7,882 nt of DNA, taken from the NCBI GenBank assembly GCA_964516765.1, contig CAZEWZ010000038.1, forward strand, positions 1-7,882, in the 5' to 3' direction. This DNA is from CAZEWZ01 sp964516765 (GTDB taxonomy: Bacteria > Bacteroidota > Bacteroidia > Flavobacteriales > UBA7430). Of the stretch, positions 1 through 7,389 are shown piece after piece (position 1 is the stretch's first letter; each line of letters begins with the position of its first letter). Both the position numbers and the translations under genes were made by a program. The notes under the pieces were generated by a model that saw only the letters and a list, made by a program, of their open reading frames with translations, made no database searches and was not told the origin of the DNA.

Positions 1-57
1 TTTTCTGTTAAATTCTTTTGGAAGAGTATCAAGTAATTTTTCGTGTTTAGACGGCAT
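1..57 (-). CDS. N-terminal fragment of an unrecognised protein (truncated by window edge)
   Basis: Reading leftward from an ATG at 57-55, 19 codons stay open to the window edge and give MPSKHEKLLDTLPKEFNRK. The peptide is hydrophilic, rich in Lys and Glu, has no signal peptide, and looks like the start of a cytoplasmic protein with an amphipathic helix. The frame is also open upstream of the ATG to a TGA near 193-195, but that stretch reads as Ile/Ser/Thr-rich translation typical of non-coding A/T-rich DNA, so the ATG is the more natural start. It lies 247 bases beyond the sulfatase stop on the same strand, probably in a separate unit. I do not recognise the family. With only 19 codons, a chance ORF or the remnant of an interrupted gene cannot be excluded. 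Confidence 0.35.
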   Translation of the reverse strand, partial: MPSKHEKLLDTLPKEFNRK

Positions 58-205
58 TTGTACGGTGAAATACAATTTAGAGCAAATACATGCAATTATA
101 TGAGAAATGATACTACATCTAATAAAGCTATAAAGTATTGTATTTATTCGGTTTATACTTGTTTTTAAAGAGGTTAGGAAGATAGTGATGTTTCATGATT
201 TGCGT

Positions 206-220
206 TCCCTCTTTCTCCGC
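206..220 (+). other. Possible remnant of a tRNA-Ser 3' end
   Basis: The bases TCCCTCTTTCTCCGC differ at one position from TCCCTCTCTCTCCGC, which I recall as the end of the T-arm plus acceptor strand in many bacterial tRNA-Ser genes. No D-arm, anticodon arm or intact T-loop is visible upstream, so this is not a functional tRNA. A hairpin follows 10 bases later, where a tRNA terminator would normally sit. tRNA 3' ends are common integration sites, so this may be an attachment-site scar. A short C/T-rich chance match is a real alternative. Confidence 0.25.
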
Positions 221-230
221 GATAGAGTCC

Positions 231-258
231 TAAAAGCCTAGTGTTTTCAGGGCTTTTA
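231..258. terminator. Hairpin, possible terminator
   Basis: The arms TAAAAGCC (231-238) and GGCTTTTA (251-258) are perfect complements around a 12-base loop. On the plus strand the stem runs into TATTT, which resembles a modest intrinsic terminator and would fit the tRNA-like remnant just upstream. On the minus strand it lies about 47 bases after the sulfatase stop and could end that transcript, but the following bases are GGACTC rather than a U-tract. The direction of use is therefore uncertain. Confidence 0.4.
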
Positions 259-304
259 TATTTCAGTTGCCTGTAGAGTTGCCTTTTCTCTGTTTTTGCA
301 ATCA

Positions 305-1795
305 TCAATCTAATATCCCAAATTTAGGAGTTTGAACTATGCCTTTTCCTTCATCAAAACCAAAATAATCAATAGCATGATTTCTATTACTAATTTTTAA
401 ATTCCATTTGTCTAAATAATAATCACGATTCTTAAAATTCTCTTCGCCAATTTGCTCCAATTCCTTTTTTAGTTTAGTATCTAATTCTATTTTTAGGATT
501 TCGAAATCAGCATTATCTATGAGATTATTCTGTTGGTAGGGATCTGCGATATTGTCAAATAGCAATGTAGCTTTTTCTGGAGACCTAGCATAGGTATATT
601 GCTTTGTACGGATGGCTCTGTATTCTTCATACTCGTGCTCTAAGTCAAAAGGGCACACGTTCATTACCAACGCAGCTCTATCACTTTCAGGATTTGGAGA
701 CTTTATCAATTTAGAAATATCGTCCCCTTCAATAGTCGCTGGAATTTCTAGGTTTGCAAGACCTAAGAGAGAAGGCAAGATATCTGGTGTGTTTATTGGC
801 GCATTTATAGTTGCTCCTTTATTTTTGCTTATGGCTGGGTAGCTAATCAAAAATGGAACTTTTATTGATTCATCCCAAGCTCTTTGTTTTGCCCAAGGCC
901 TAACGCCGTGTGCTCCCATCATTTCGCCATGATCTGCTGTGAATACTATAATTGTATCGTCCCATAAGTTTAACTCTTTGACTTTATCAAGAATACTTCC
1001 AATAGCCCTGTCAGAGGCCGTGCACTGGGCGTAATAACCTCGTAATTCCTTTCGCGCTCTACTTTTCCATTCTTCTGATAGATTAGGTGGAAGCGTTAAT
1101 TCGGATTCTGGATATAGATTGTTAAACTCATCTGGAGCATTATCGTGAGGAAAATGGGGTGTTGCTATGGATACAAATAATAGAAAAGGGTTTTCGTTTT
1201 CTGAATGTTCTGTAATGTAATTATTAGCATCCTCAGCAATAGAAAATGGAGAAAAGTCATCCCAATATTTTATTTTCGGATCATCATTATCATAGTAAGG
1301 CATATTAGCGTAATCGTGGGAGCATTCTAATGCTTTCCAATAGTCAAAACCCTGTCTCCTTTCTGGTTCTACATTGTTAAGTCTTCCATGGCCATCTAAA
1401 TGCCATTTACCAAGATATCCGGTATTGTATCCATCTGCCTTAAAAATTTCAGCCATACATAATTCTTCTGAAGGTAAATAAAGATCATTCAAGAACATAC
1501 CTGTTGTTGTAGGATAACGACCTGTCATCAGAGATGCCCGATGCGGAGTACATACTGGAGAAACAGAAACGGCATTTGATAAATTGACCGCTTCCTTTGA
1601 GAATTGGTCAAGATGAGGCGTTTTTACATCGGGATTTCCTGTGTACCCAAGAGCTGAAGATCTCCATTGGTCTGTTAAAATATAAATAACATTCGGTTTT
1701 TTAGACTTTTTGTTCTTCTGAGCAATTAGTACTAAAGGAAGGCTAATCATTAAAATAAGTAGTAAGCCTTGAATTTGCATTTTGATGTTTTTCAT
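305..1795 (-). CDS. Secreted S1-family sulfatase (formylglycine-dependent)
   Basis: This 496-residue protein should hydrolyse sulfate esters, most likely on carbohydrates given the SusCD neighbours. Residues 1-25 form a signal peptide with a long Leu/Ile core and probable cleavage at LIA|Q26, placing it in the periplasm or outside the cell. The alkaline-phosphatase-like sulfatase fold starts at PNVIYILTDQW (34-44), where Asp42 and Gln43 are expected calcium ligands. The formylglycine signature is CTPHR (Cys82 to Arg86) followed by ASLMTGRYP. His replaces the usual Ser/Ala before Arg, and Cys82 is the residue to be oxidised. Further active-site candidates are Lys130 and His132 in GKWH, His214 in TPH, Asp288 and His289 in TADHG, and Lys303. 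The C-terminal subdomain contains the typical LFDNIADPYQQNNL (411-425). Length is normal for the family. The start at 1795 begins the signal peptide; Met6 is a less likely alternative. It is transcribed away from susC. Its substrate cannot be read from sequence, though the His variant and the ERRQGFDYWKALEC segment suggest a galactose-type S1 subfamily, which is a guess. Confidence 0.95.
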   Translation of the reverse strand: MKNIKMQIQGLLLILMISLPLVLIAQKNKKSKKPNVIYILTDQWRSSALGYTGNPDVKTPHLDQFSKEAVNLSNAVSVSPVCTPHRASLMTGRYPTTTGMFLNDLYLPSEELCMAEIFKADGYNTGYLGKWHLDGHGRLNNVEPERRQGFDYWKALECSHDYANMPYYDNDDPKIKYWDDFSPFSIAEDANNYITEHSENENPFLLFVSIATPHFPHDNAPDEFNNLYPESELTLPPNLSEEWKSRARKELRGYYAQCTASDRAIGSILDKVKELNLWDDTIIVFTADHGEMMGAHGVRPWAKQRAWDESIKVPFLISYPAISKNKGATINAPINTPDILPSLLGLANLEIPATIEGDDISKLIKSPNPESDRAALVMNVCPFDLEHEYEEYRAIRTKQYTYARSPEKATLLFDNIADPYQQNNLIDNADFEILKIELDTKLKKELEQIGEENFKNRDYYLDKWNLKISNRNHAIDYFGFDEGKGIVQTPKFGILD

Positions 1796-1843
1796 TATTT
1801 AAATTATTTTTTCTCTTTTATGTTAAAACTACCCTTTGTATTT

Positions 1844-1980
1844 TTAATAAGCAACTTTTCCTCCCCACCAATAATCAGGGATTGTACTCGCCGCTTTCTA
1901 ATTCAACTCCCCCCCCACTTCAAAACAAATCTATTTTCTTTTTGGGGATTCGCTGGTGAAATGGGTATATAGTTCTTGCA
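1844..1980 (-). pseudogene. Decayed reading frame or non-coding repeat element with a C8 tract
   Basis: The minus strand is open from a TAG at 1983-1981 and includes IPISPANPQKENRFVLKWGG (1968-1909). It then enters a tract of eight G (plus-strand C8 at 1909-1916). One extra G would join it to ELN, a TAG stop (1900-1898), and KAASTI followed by PDYWWGGKVAY and a TAA stop at 1846-1844. Composition is more G/C-rich and less repetitive than the surrounding DNA. With one frameshift and one internal stop it cannot be a working gene as it stands. It could be a gene relict, or a structured non-coding element whose translation happens to look protein-like. I do not recognise a family. Confidence 0.3.
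1926..1933 (-). promoter_or_regulatory. Candidate -7 element for the sulfatase gene
   Basis: Read on the minus strand the octamer is TAGATTTG, an exact match to the Bacteroidetes -7 consensus TAnnTTTG. It points toward the sulfatase and would leave an untranslated leader of roughly 125 bases. I see no clear TTTG-type -33 element at the expected distance. It also falls inside a decayed reading frame, so it may be a coincidence. Confidence 0.25.
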
Positions 1981-2008
1981 CTATAACCGAACTATGTATA
2001 TACCATTT
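1959..2008. repeat. Imperfect inverted repeat, hairpin followed by T-run
   Basis: The inner arms ATAGTTC (1969-1975) and GAACTAT (1989-1995) are perfect complements around a 13-base loop. The stem continues outward as AAAT, G bulge, GGTAT (1959-1968) against ATACC and ATTT (2000-2008), with a four-base bulge at 1996-1999. On the plus strand the right arm runs into T-rich sequence to 2011, as in an intrinsic terminator. No convincing plus-strand gene ends here, so it may be the end of the decayed element rather than an active terminator. Confidence 0.4.
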
Positions 2009-2073
2009 TTTCTTGCTTAGGCTTTTAAATCTCGGCATTAAGCTGAAATTCAACAAGTGTGTTTCGGTTTCTT

Positions 2074-2154
2074 ATGGTTGCTGGCTTGTTACTAATGAGT
2101 TGTAATCAACAGTCAAAGAAAGTTGTGGGTTTTTTGTTTTATATAGATCTGTAA
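2074..2154 (+). pseudogene. Short ORF with a lipoprotein-like signal sequence, possibly a gene remnant
   Basis: The ORF reads MVAGLLLMSC, then NQQSKKVV, and stops after 26 residues. The LLLMSC segment has the form of a signal peptidase II lipobox with Cys10, preceded by a hydrophobic stretch and followed by Asn, Gln, Ser and Lys, as at the start of many Bacteroidota lipoproteins. The frame upstream of the ATG (RF just before the Met) is open only back to a TGA at 2044-2046. After Lys16 the sequence becomes Phe-rich and ends at TAA. This looks like the 5' end of a lost lipoprotein gene, though a chance hydrophobic ORF in T-rich DNA is possible. Confidence 0.25.
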
Positions 2155-2375
2155 AATCACTACTGTTTGATTAAATATAAAGCATTAAAAAAATAGAAAT
2201 GATGGATGTCTATGTTATGAGAATTCATTTTACATTTTTTGATGGAAATTTATCGTGTTTTTTTCTAAATATTAAACGCAAAAAAAATGATAAATAATTA
2301 TTCAAAAAAGAAAACCAAAAAAATTGTGCATTATTTCCCAATATTATAAATGCAGTTAACGGTCAAAGTATTTTA

Positions 2376-2402
2376 AATCATTTTTTTTAAATTAAAATGA
2401 TT
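2376..2402. promoter_or_regulatory. Dyad in the susC leader
   Basis: AATCATTTT (2376-2384) and AAAATGATT (2394-2402) are perfect complements around a nine-base A/T loop, about 280 bases before susC. It could be a regulator-binding dyad or a leader hairpin. In such A/T-rich DNA a 9-base match can also occur by chance. Confidence 0.25.
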
Positions 2403-2682
2403 ATTAGTCGATACTTTTTTCAAAACTAAAGGATAATAGGATTTGAATATTTTTTAACAAAACATTGGCAAATAAATATATTATGAAAATTTTATACATT
2501 TAATAAATTATAAACACAAAGCAAAATAGACGTATTATTATGTTATTCTTAATTAAAAAGTGATATTATTAATAATAATTTAATAAATTAGTCAAATATT
2601 AAATATAAAAAAAATTCTATTTCTAGTTTTTTTAACTTTAATTTAACTAAAAAATTAATGTTTAACTTAACCTTAAACCAAC

Positions 2683-5600
2683 ATGTCTAAAATAAAATTA
2701 TTGTGTGTATTTGGATTACTTTTTACTCAGGTAATGATCGCACAATTAAAAACAGTAACTGGAGTAATTACTGATGAAAGTGGAGCTCCTCTTCCAGGAG
2801 CAACAGTTGTAAATCTGAACACCTCAAATGGAGTATCTTCAGATTTTGATGGTAATTTTACTATTGAATCTTCAGTAGGAGAAAGTATAACCATCAGCTA
2901 TGTGGGTTATGCAGATCAAACAATTCAGATTGGAGAAGAAAATTCTTATACCATTTTGCTTGTTAGCGGCAATAGTCTTGACGAAGTTGTAGTAACTTCT
3001 CTAGGTATAACAAGAGACAAAAAATCACTTGGTTATGCTGTTCAAGAGCTTAGTGGAGAAGACTTTCAAGACGTGAAAGCATTAAATCCAATAGAATCCT
3101 TGAGTGGGGAAATTGCTGGTCTTGACATTCAATCATATAACACTATGGGAGGTTCAGCTAATGTTATTGTTCGCGGATATTCTTCACTTACAGGCTCGAA
3201 TCAAGCGCTTTTTGTGATCGACGGAACACCAATTAGTAACTCTACTCCTAATACTGGTGACATGAAGTCTGGCCGAGGTGGGTTCGATTATGGAAATGCC
3301 GCAATGGATATAAATCCTGAGGATGTTGCATCAGTTTCTGTTCTTAAGGGTGCTGCAGCAACTGCACTTTACGGATCAAGAGCTGCGAATGGCGTTATAT
3401 TAATTACAACAAAAAAAGGAAGTAAGAAATCTGGACTTGGCGTAACAATTAATTCTCAAATACTTTTTGGATCAGTTGATAAAAGTACATATCCAGAATA
3501 TCAGTATGAATATGGTCAAGGTTACGGAGGTCAAACTGATGGAGGTGACGGTTACTGGTTGTCTAAATGGAATGGAAGTAGTGCTGTAAACACAACTGAT
3601 GATGCTTCATTTGGACCAAAACTAAATGGTAAGATGGTTTATAAATCATATAATATGATTCCTGAGTTAACTGCACTTTATGGTAAATTGTCTCCAGATA
3701 ATCCTGGTGAACCAGCAGGCGCACCTTTAAGTTTTTTTAACACTCAGGTAATAGCCACTAATTCTGTTTCAATTGAAAATGCTGATGAAAATGGTAGTTT
3801 TAGATTAAATTACTCTAATACAAATATTTCGGGTATTTTACCTAATTCATCTATTGATAGAAATGCTATTACTTTCTCTGGATCTAGAAAACTAAGTGAT
3901 AACTTCACTACATCTGCAAATATAACTTACACGAAGACAGATGCTGTAGGTAGATATGGTACTGGATATGATGGCCGAAACGTAAACCAAGGTTTTAGAC
4001 AATGGTATGGAACGACTGTAGATTTAGAAATGGAAAAATATGTATATGATCAAACAGGAAAGAACTATTCGTGGAATATGTTTGGTATGGATACGTCTGG
4101 CGCAGATCCAAATACAAAAAACCATTATTTCAATAATCCATATTGGATGAGAGATAAAATGGCTAACTCAGATACTAGAAATAGATATTTTGGAAATGTG
4201 ACTTTAGATTATAAAATAAATGACGATTTGAAGGTGTTAGGTCGTCTTGGGTTTGATCAATTTGATTTTACTAAAGAGGAAAGAATAGATGTTGGTGCTG
4301 TCGATCCTGCAGAATACTATGCAAGTCACAGGACTGTTTCTGAAAGAAACTTTGATTTAATAGTATCATATACTAAAAGTATTACTGATAGAATAAATAT
4401 AGATGCAAATATTGGAGGGAACCTTAGAGTTAATCAATGGGACTACATGACAGCTCAAACTAATGGAGGTTTAAATATCCCTGGTTTGTTTGCATTAAAT
4501 AATTCATCAGGACCAATAACATCAGGAGATGTTTCAAATTATGATGCAACTAAGAAAGTTGATGGAGTTTTTGCACGAGTTAGTGCTGGATTTGATGAAA
4601 CATATTACTTAGAAACTACTTTCAGATCTGATAGATCATCGTCATTACCAATTAACAATAATAGGTTTAACTATTCATCTATCTCAGGTAGCGTAATAAT
4701 TTCAAATTTGATTGACAACAGTAACATCGATTTTGCGAAAGTTAGAGCAAATTATGCAGAAGTTGGAGCTGACACTAGTCCATACAATGTTTTTTCTTCG
4801 TATAACTTAGTTGCTGGTTTTGGAGGTCAACCTCTAGCTACAAATCCATCAACTTTTAATAATCCAAATTTAAAAGCTGAATCAACAAAAGAAACGGAAA
4901 TAGGCTTAGAATTAGACTTGTTTAATAGACGTGTTGGTTTAGATTTCTCTTATTATAATAGAACTACTGAAGATCTAATCACCCCCTTAGAAGTATCAAA
5001 GGCTACGGGTGGTTCAGCTCTATTTGTTAATGCAGGGGCAATTGAAAACAAAGGTTTTGAGATGGTTTTGAATTTAAATCCATACAGATCAGCTGATTTC
5101 AATTGGGACATCACTGCAAACTGGTCCACTTACACTTCAAAGGTTACAGACCTAGGTCAAGATAGTAATGGAACTAATATAGAATATTTAGCTTTAGGAA
5201 GTTTCCAAGGAGGAGTATCCCTTGGCGCAAAAAAAGGAGAAGAGTATGGAATCCTCAGAGGTAGAGATTTTGTATATCATGAAAATGGACAGAAACTAAA
5301 AAGAAGTAACGGAGCTTACCAAAGAACGACTTCAAATACTGAGGTCCTTGGATCAATAATTCCTGATTGGACAGGTGGTATCAAGAATTCGTTTAATTAC
5401 AAAGATTTTAATTTGAGTTTTTTAATTGATATACAAAAAGGAGGAGATGTTTTCTCACTTGATCAGAGATATGCTTCATTGACGGGAATCTTAAAAGAAT
5501 CTGCAAGATTAAATGATAAAGGAAATCTAATAAGAGAAGCTGTTGCAGACGGTGGTGGAGTAAATATGCCCGGAGTTAATGAAGATGGATCGGTAAATAA

Positions 5601-5919
5601 TGTATATGGGGAGGCAAACTCATATTTAACGGTTGAAGGCTATGTTTACATGCCTGAAGCTGCATTTGTATATGATGCTTCATTCGTTAAATTACGTGAA
5701 ATTAAATTGGGGTATAAGCTAAATGACAATTTAATTAATAGTACTCCGTTTGAATCAGCAAGCATATCCCTTGTAGGAAGAAATCTTTGGATAATCAGTA
5801 GTAATGTTCCTTATTCTGATCCGGAAGCAGGTATTTCTGCAGGAAATGTTCAGGGAAATCAATCAGGAGCATATCCCAGTATCAAAGAAATAGGTGTAAG
5901 TCTCAATCTTCAATTTTAA
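2683..5919 (+). CDS. SusC/RagA-family TonB-dependent outer-membrane glycan transporter
   Basis: This 1078-residue protein should form the 22-strand outer-membrane barrel that imports oligosaccharides using TonB-ExbBD energy. Residues 1-20 are a signal peptide cleaved at MIA|Q. A carboxypeptidase-regulatory-like domain follows at once (about 23-93, beginning KTVTGVITDESGAPLPGATV), so there is no STN domain and no sign of direct anti-sigma signalling. A TonB-box-like DEVVVTSLG (100-108) leads into the plug (about 112-245), with VIVRGYSSLTGSNQALFVID (161-180) and the SusC/RagA hallmark LYGSRAANGVILITTKKG (229-246). The rest is the barrel, ending in Phe (SLNLQF) as outer-membrane proteins usually do. 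Length is typical and no disruption is visible. The leader is A/T-rich without Shine-Dalgarno. An ATG at 2658 is out of frame, and 2683 gives the complete signal peptide. The SusD-like gene follows 25 bases later, almost certainly in one operon. Substrate specificity is not evident. Confidence 0.96.
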   Translation: MSKIKLLCVFGLLFTQVMIAQLKTVTGVITDESGAPLPGATVVNLNTSNGVSSDFDGNFTIESSVGESITISYVGYADQTIQIGEENSYTILLVSGNSLDEVVVTSLGITRDKKSLGYAVQELSGEDFQDVKALNPIESLSGEIAGLDIQSYNTMGGSANVIVRGYSSLTGSNQALFVIDGTPISNSTPNTGDMKSGRGGFDYGNAAMDINPEDVASVSVLKGAAATALYGSRAANGVILITTKKGSKKSGLGVTINSQILFGSVDKSTYPEYQYEYGQGYGGQTDGGDGYWLSKWNGSSAVNTTDDASFGPKLNGKMVYKSYNMIPELTALYGKLSPDNPGEPAGAPLSFFNTQVIATNSVSIENADENGSFRLNYSNTNISGILPNSSIDRNAITFSGSRKLSDNFTTSANITYTKTDAVGRYGTGYDGRNVNQGFRQWYGTTVDLEMEKYVYDQTGKNYSWNMFGMDTSGADPNTKNHYFNNPYWMRDKMANSDTRNRYFGNVTLDYKINDDLKVLGRLGFDQFDFTKEERIDVGAVDPAEYYASHRTVSERNFDLIVSYTKSITDRINIDANIGGNLRVNQWDYMTAQTNGGLNIPGLFALNNSSGPITSGDVSNYDATKKVDGVFARVSAGFDETYYLETTFRSDRSSSLPINNNRFNYSSISGSVIISNLIDNSNIDFAKVRANYAEVGADTSPYNVFSSYNLVAGFGGQPLATNPSTFNNPNLKAESTKETEIGLELDLFNRRVGLDFSYYNRTTEDLITPLEVSKATGGSALFVNAGAIENKGFEMVLNLNPYRSADFNWDITANWSTYTSKVTDLGQDSNGTNIEYLALGSFQGGVSLGAKKGEEYGILRGRDFVYHENGQKLKRSNGAYQRTTSNTEVLGSIIPDWTGGIKNSFNYKDFNLSFLIDIQKGGDVFSLDQRYASLTGILKESARLNDKGNLIREAVADGGGVNMPGVNEDGSVNNVYGEANSYLTVEGYVYMPEAAFVYDASFVKLREIKLGYKLNDNLINSTPFESASISLVGRNLWIISSNVPYSDPEAGISAGNVQGNQSGAYPSIKEIGVSLNLQF

Positions 5920-5944
5920 TCTTTAATCATTTAATTTTTTTAAA

Positions 5945-7378
5945 ATGAAAAAATATAATTTAATTTATTTACTAACTACTCTGGTTGTATTAGGATGTTC
6001 TCCAGATGCTGACTATGAAAGTCTTAATAAGGATCCAAATAATCCTGCTGATGTTAGCGCTGAATCTCTTTTCACATCTTCTTTAAAAAATCTGATGGAT
6101 GAAGTCAATGATATAGACTACAGAGATGCGCCCTTTATGTTGCTAGCTCAATATGCTCAACAAACAACTTATACTGATGAATCCCAATATGACATTGTAA
6201 ACAGAGGTATTTCAAAGGCTATATTCTCAACTATTTACATGAATGTATTGTATGACCTTGCAGACGCTAAGTCAAAAGTGACCGCTGACCCCTTTAAAGC
6301 GGCTCAGGCTGAAGTACTTTCAATCTATGCTTGGCAGTATTTAGTTGATAACTTTGGAGACGTACCTTATTCTGAAGCATTGAATATTGTTGGAAAAAAT
6401 CAATCTATAGCTCCAAAATATGATGACGCTGCGACTATTTATGATGATTTAGTTAAACGAGCTGTTGCTGCTAGTGCAGTACTTGCTGGAAGTGACGGAT
6501 TCGGATTCATAGGTGCTGATCTAATTGGCAATGGAAACAGAGCTTCTTGGAGTAAATTTGCAAATTCATTAATTGTCAAATTAGGTGTAAGAGTTCCTGG
6601 AGATAAATATAAAAGTGAAGTAGAAGCTGCTTTTAGTAAATCTTTATCAAGCGGAGCTGATAACATAACAATGGTCTATCAGGCATCTAAACCTAATACA
6701 CATCCATCATGGCCAGAATTGGTAGAATCTGGAAGAAATGATTATGTAGTAGGAAAAACAATTGTTGATCTGTTAACTTCAACTGATCACGAAGATCCAA
6801 GACAAGACGTATTTTTTGATCCTAAAAGCAAAATGGAGAACAAGTATGTTGGAGGGGTTATTGGTCAAAAAAGTGGATGGTCAACTCATTCAAAACTTGG
6901 AACAATATATTTTGATCCAACATATAGAGGAGTATTAATAGACTATACTGAAATTTGTTTTTATCTCGCTGACGCTGCTGCAAGGGGCTGGACTGTGGGC
7001 GGAACAGCTTCCACACATTATTCAAATGGAATTAAGGCAAGTTTTGAGGATTTGGGCTTAACAGCAACCCAAGCCAACACTTATATAGCTAAGCCAAAAG
7101 TTGCTTATGCCTCTGCAATTGGTTCAGATGATGAAAAAATCGGAAAACAACTTTGGATTTCAATGTTTAACAGAGGTTTCGAAGGTTGGACTGCATTTAG
7201 ACGATACGGAGGTGCTCCACTAGTGCAATCTAAATTAGGTGAAGGCGACTTTAAGGATGTTCCAAGGAGATTAACATACCCTGTGGAAGAGGCAACTCAA
7301 AATTCAAAAAATTATGATGCAGCCTCCTCAGCTATTGGGGGTGATTTACAGAAGTCAAAAGTTTTTTGGGATAAATAA
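5945..7378 (+). CDS. SusD/RagB-family nutrient-binding outer-membrane lipoprotein
   Basis: This 477-residue protein is the surface partner that closes over the SusC-like barrel and binds the glycan. The signal peptide ends in the lipobox VLGC, with Cys18 as the lipidated residue. The acidic stretch after it (SPDADYE) resembles the lipoprotein export signal that sends Bacteroidota lipoproteins to the cell surface. Family landmarks are LNKDPNNP (27-34), YLVDNFGDVPYSEAL (132-146), a LADAAARGW segment (341-349), KQLWISMFNRGFEGWTAFRR (401-420), RRLTYPVEEATQNSKNYDAA (441-460) and a C-terminal KVFWDK. These features and the length fit the SusD-like group often labelled SusD/RagB nutrient-binding lipoprotein (SusD-like_2) better than classical SusD. 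The ORF is intact, begins 25 bases after the susC stop, and is followed by a terminator, making it the last gene of the pair's transcript. Confidence 0.95.
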   Translation: MKKYNLIYLLTTLVVLGCSPDADYESLNKDPNNPADVSAESLFTSSLKNLMDEVNDIDYRDAPFMLLAQYAQQTTYTDESQYDIVNRGISKAIFSTIYMNVLYDLADAKSKVTADPFKAAQAEVLSIYAWQYLVDNFGDVPYSEALNIVGKNQSIAPKYDDAATIYDDLVKRAVAASAVLAGSDGFGFIGADLIGNGNRASWSKFANSLIVKLGVRVPGDKYKSEVEAAFSKSLSSGADNITMVYQASKPNTHPSWPELVESGRNDYVVGKTIVDLLTSTDHEDPRQDVFFDPKSKMENKYVGGVIGQKSGWSTHSKLGTIYFDPTYRGVLIDYTEICFYLADAAARGWTVGGTASTHYSNGIKASFEDLGLTATQANTYIAKPKVAYASAIGSDDEKIGKQLWISMFNRGFEGWTAFRRYGGAPLVQSKLGEGDFKDVPRRLTYPVEEATQNSKNYDAASSAIGGDLQKSKVFWDK

Positions 7379-7389
7379 TATTGTTTTAG

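Larger units (their letters stand above)
1796..2682. other. Divergent intergenic region between sulfatase and susC
   Basis: These 887 bases hold no intact gene. The part nearest the sulfatase (about 1844-2150) has visibly more G and C and contains a decayed minus-strand frame, a C8 tract, a hairpin and a short lipoprotein-signal-like ORF. The part nearest susC (about 2155-2682) is extremely A/T-rich, dominated by A and T runs, with one 9-base dyad at 2376-2402. I found no exact TAnnTTTG promoter motif on the plus strand; ATAATAGGATTTG at 2433-2445 is the closest, with three bases instead of two between TA and TTTG. A plus-strand ORF at 1769-1972 overlaps the sulfatase start and looks spurious. 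Confidence 0.6.

Noticed and set aside
266..284. Direct repeat GTTGCCT at 266-272 and 278-284
   Set aside because: Only two 7-base copies with no regular array; too short to support a repeat element or CRISPR.
612..842. Plus-strand ORF inside the sulfatase gene
   Set aside because: It lies wholly antisense to conserved sulfatase sequence and shows no independent features.
1769..1972. Plus-strand ORF of 67 codons spanning the sulfatase start
   Set aside because: It overlaps the sulfatase signal peptide in antisense, is rich in Phe as expected for antisense A/T-rich DNA, and has no recognisable domain.
2498..2590. Repeated ATTTAATAAATTA at 2498-2510 and 2578-2590
   Set aside because: The two copies are low-complexity A/T in an A/T-rich stretch, so chance is a sufficient explanation.
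2683..2980. STN domain or anti-sigma signalling extension on the SusC-like protein
   Set aside because: The regulatory-like domain begins right after the signal peptide, leaving no room for an STN domain.
6439..6666. Minus-strand ORF inside the SusD-like gene
   Set aside because: It is the antisense shadow of an intact family protein.
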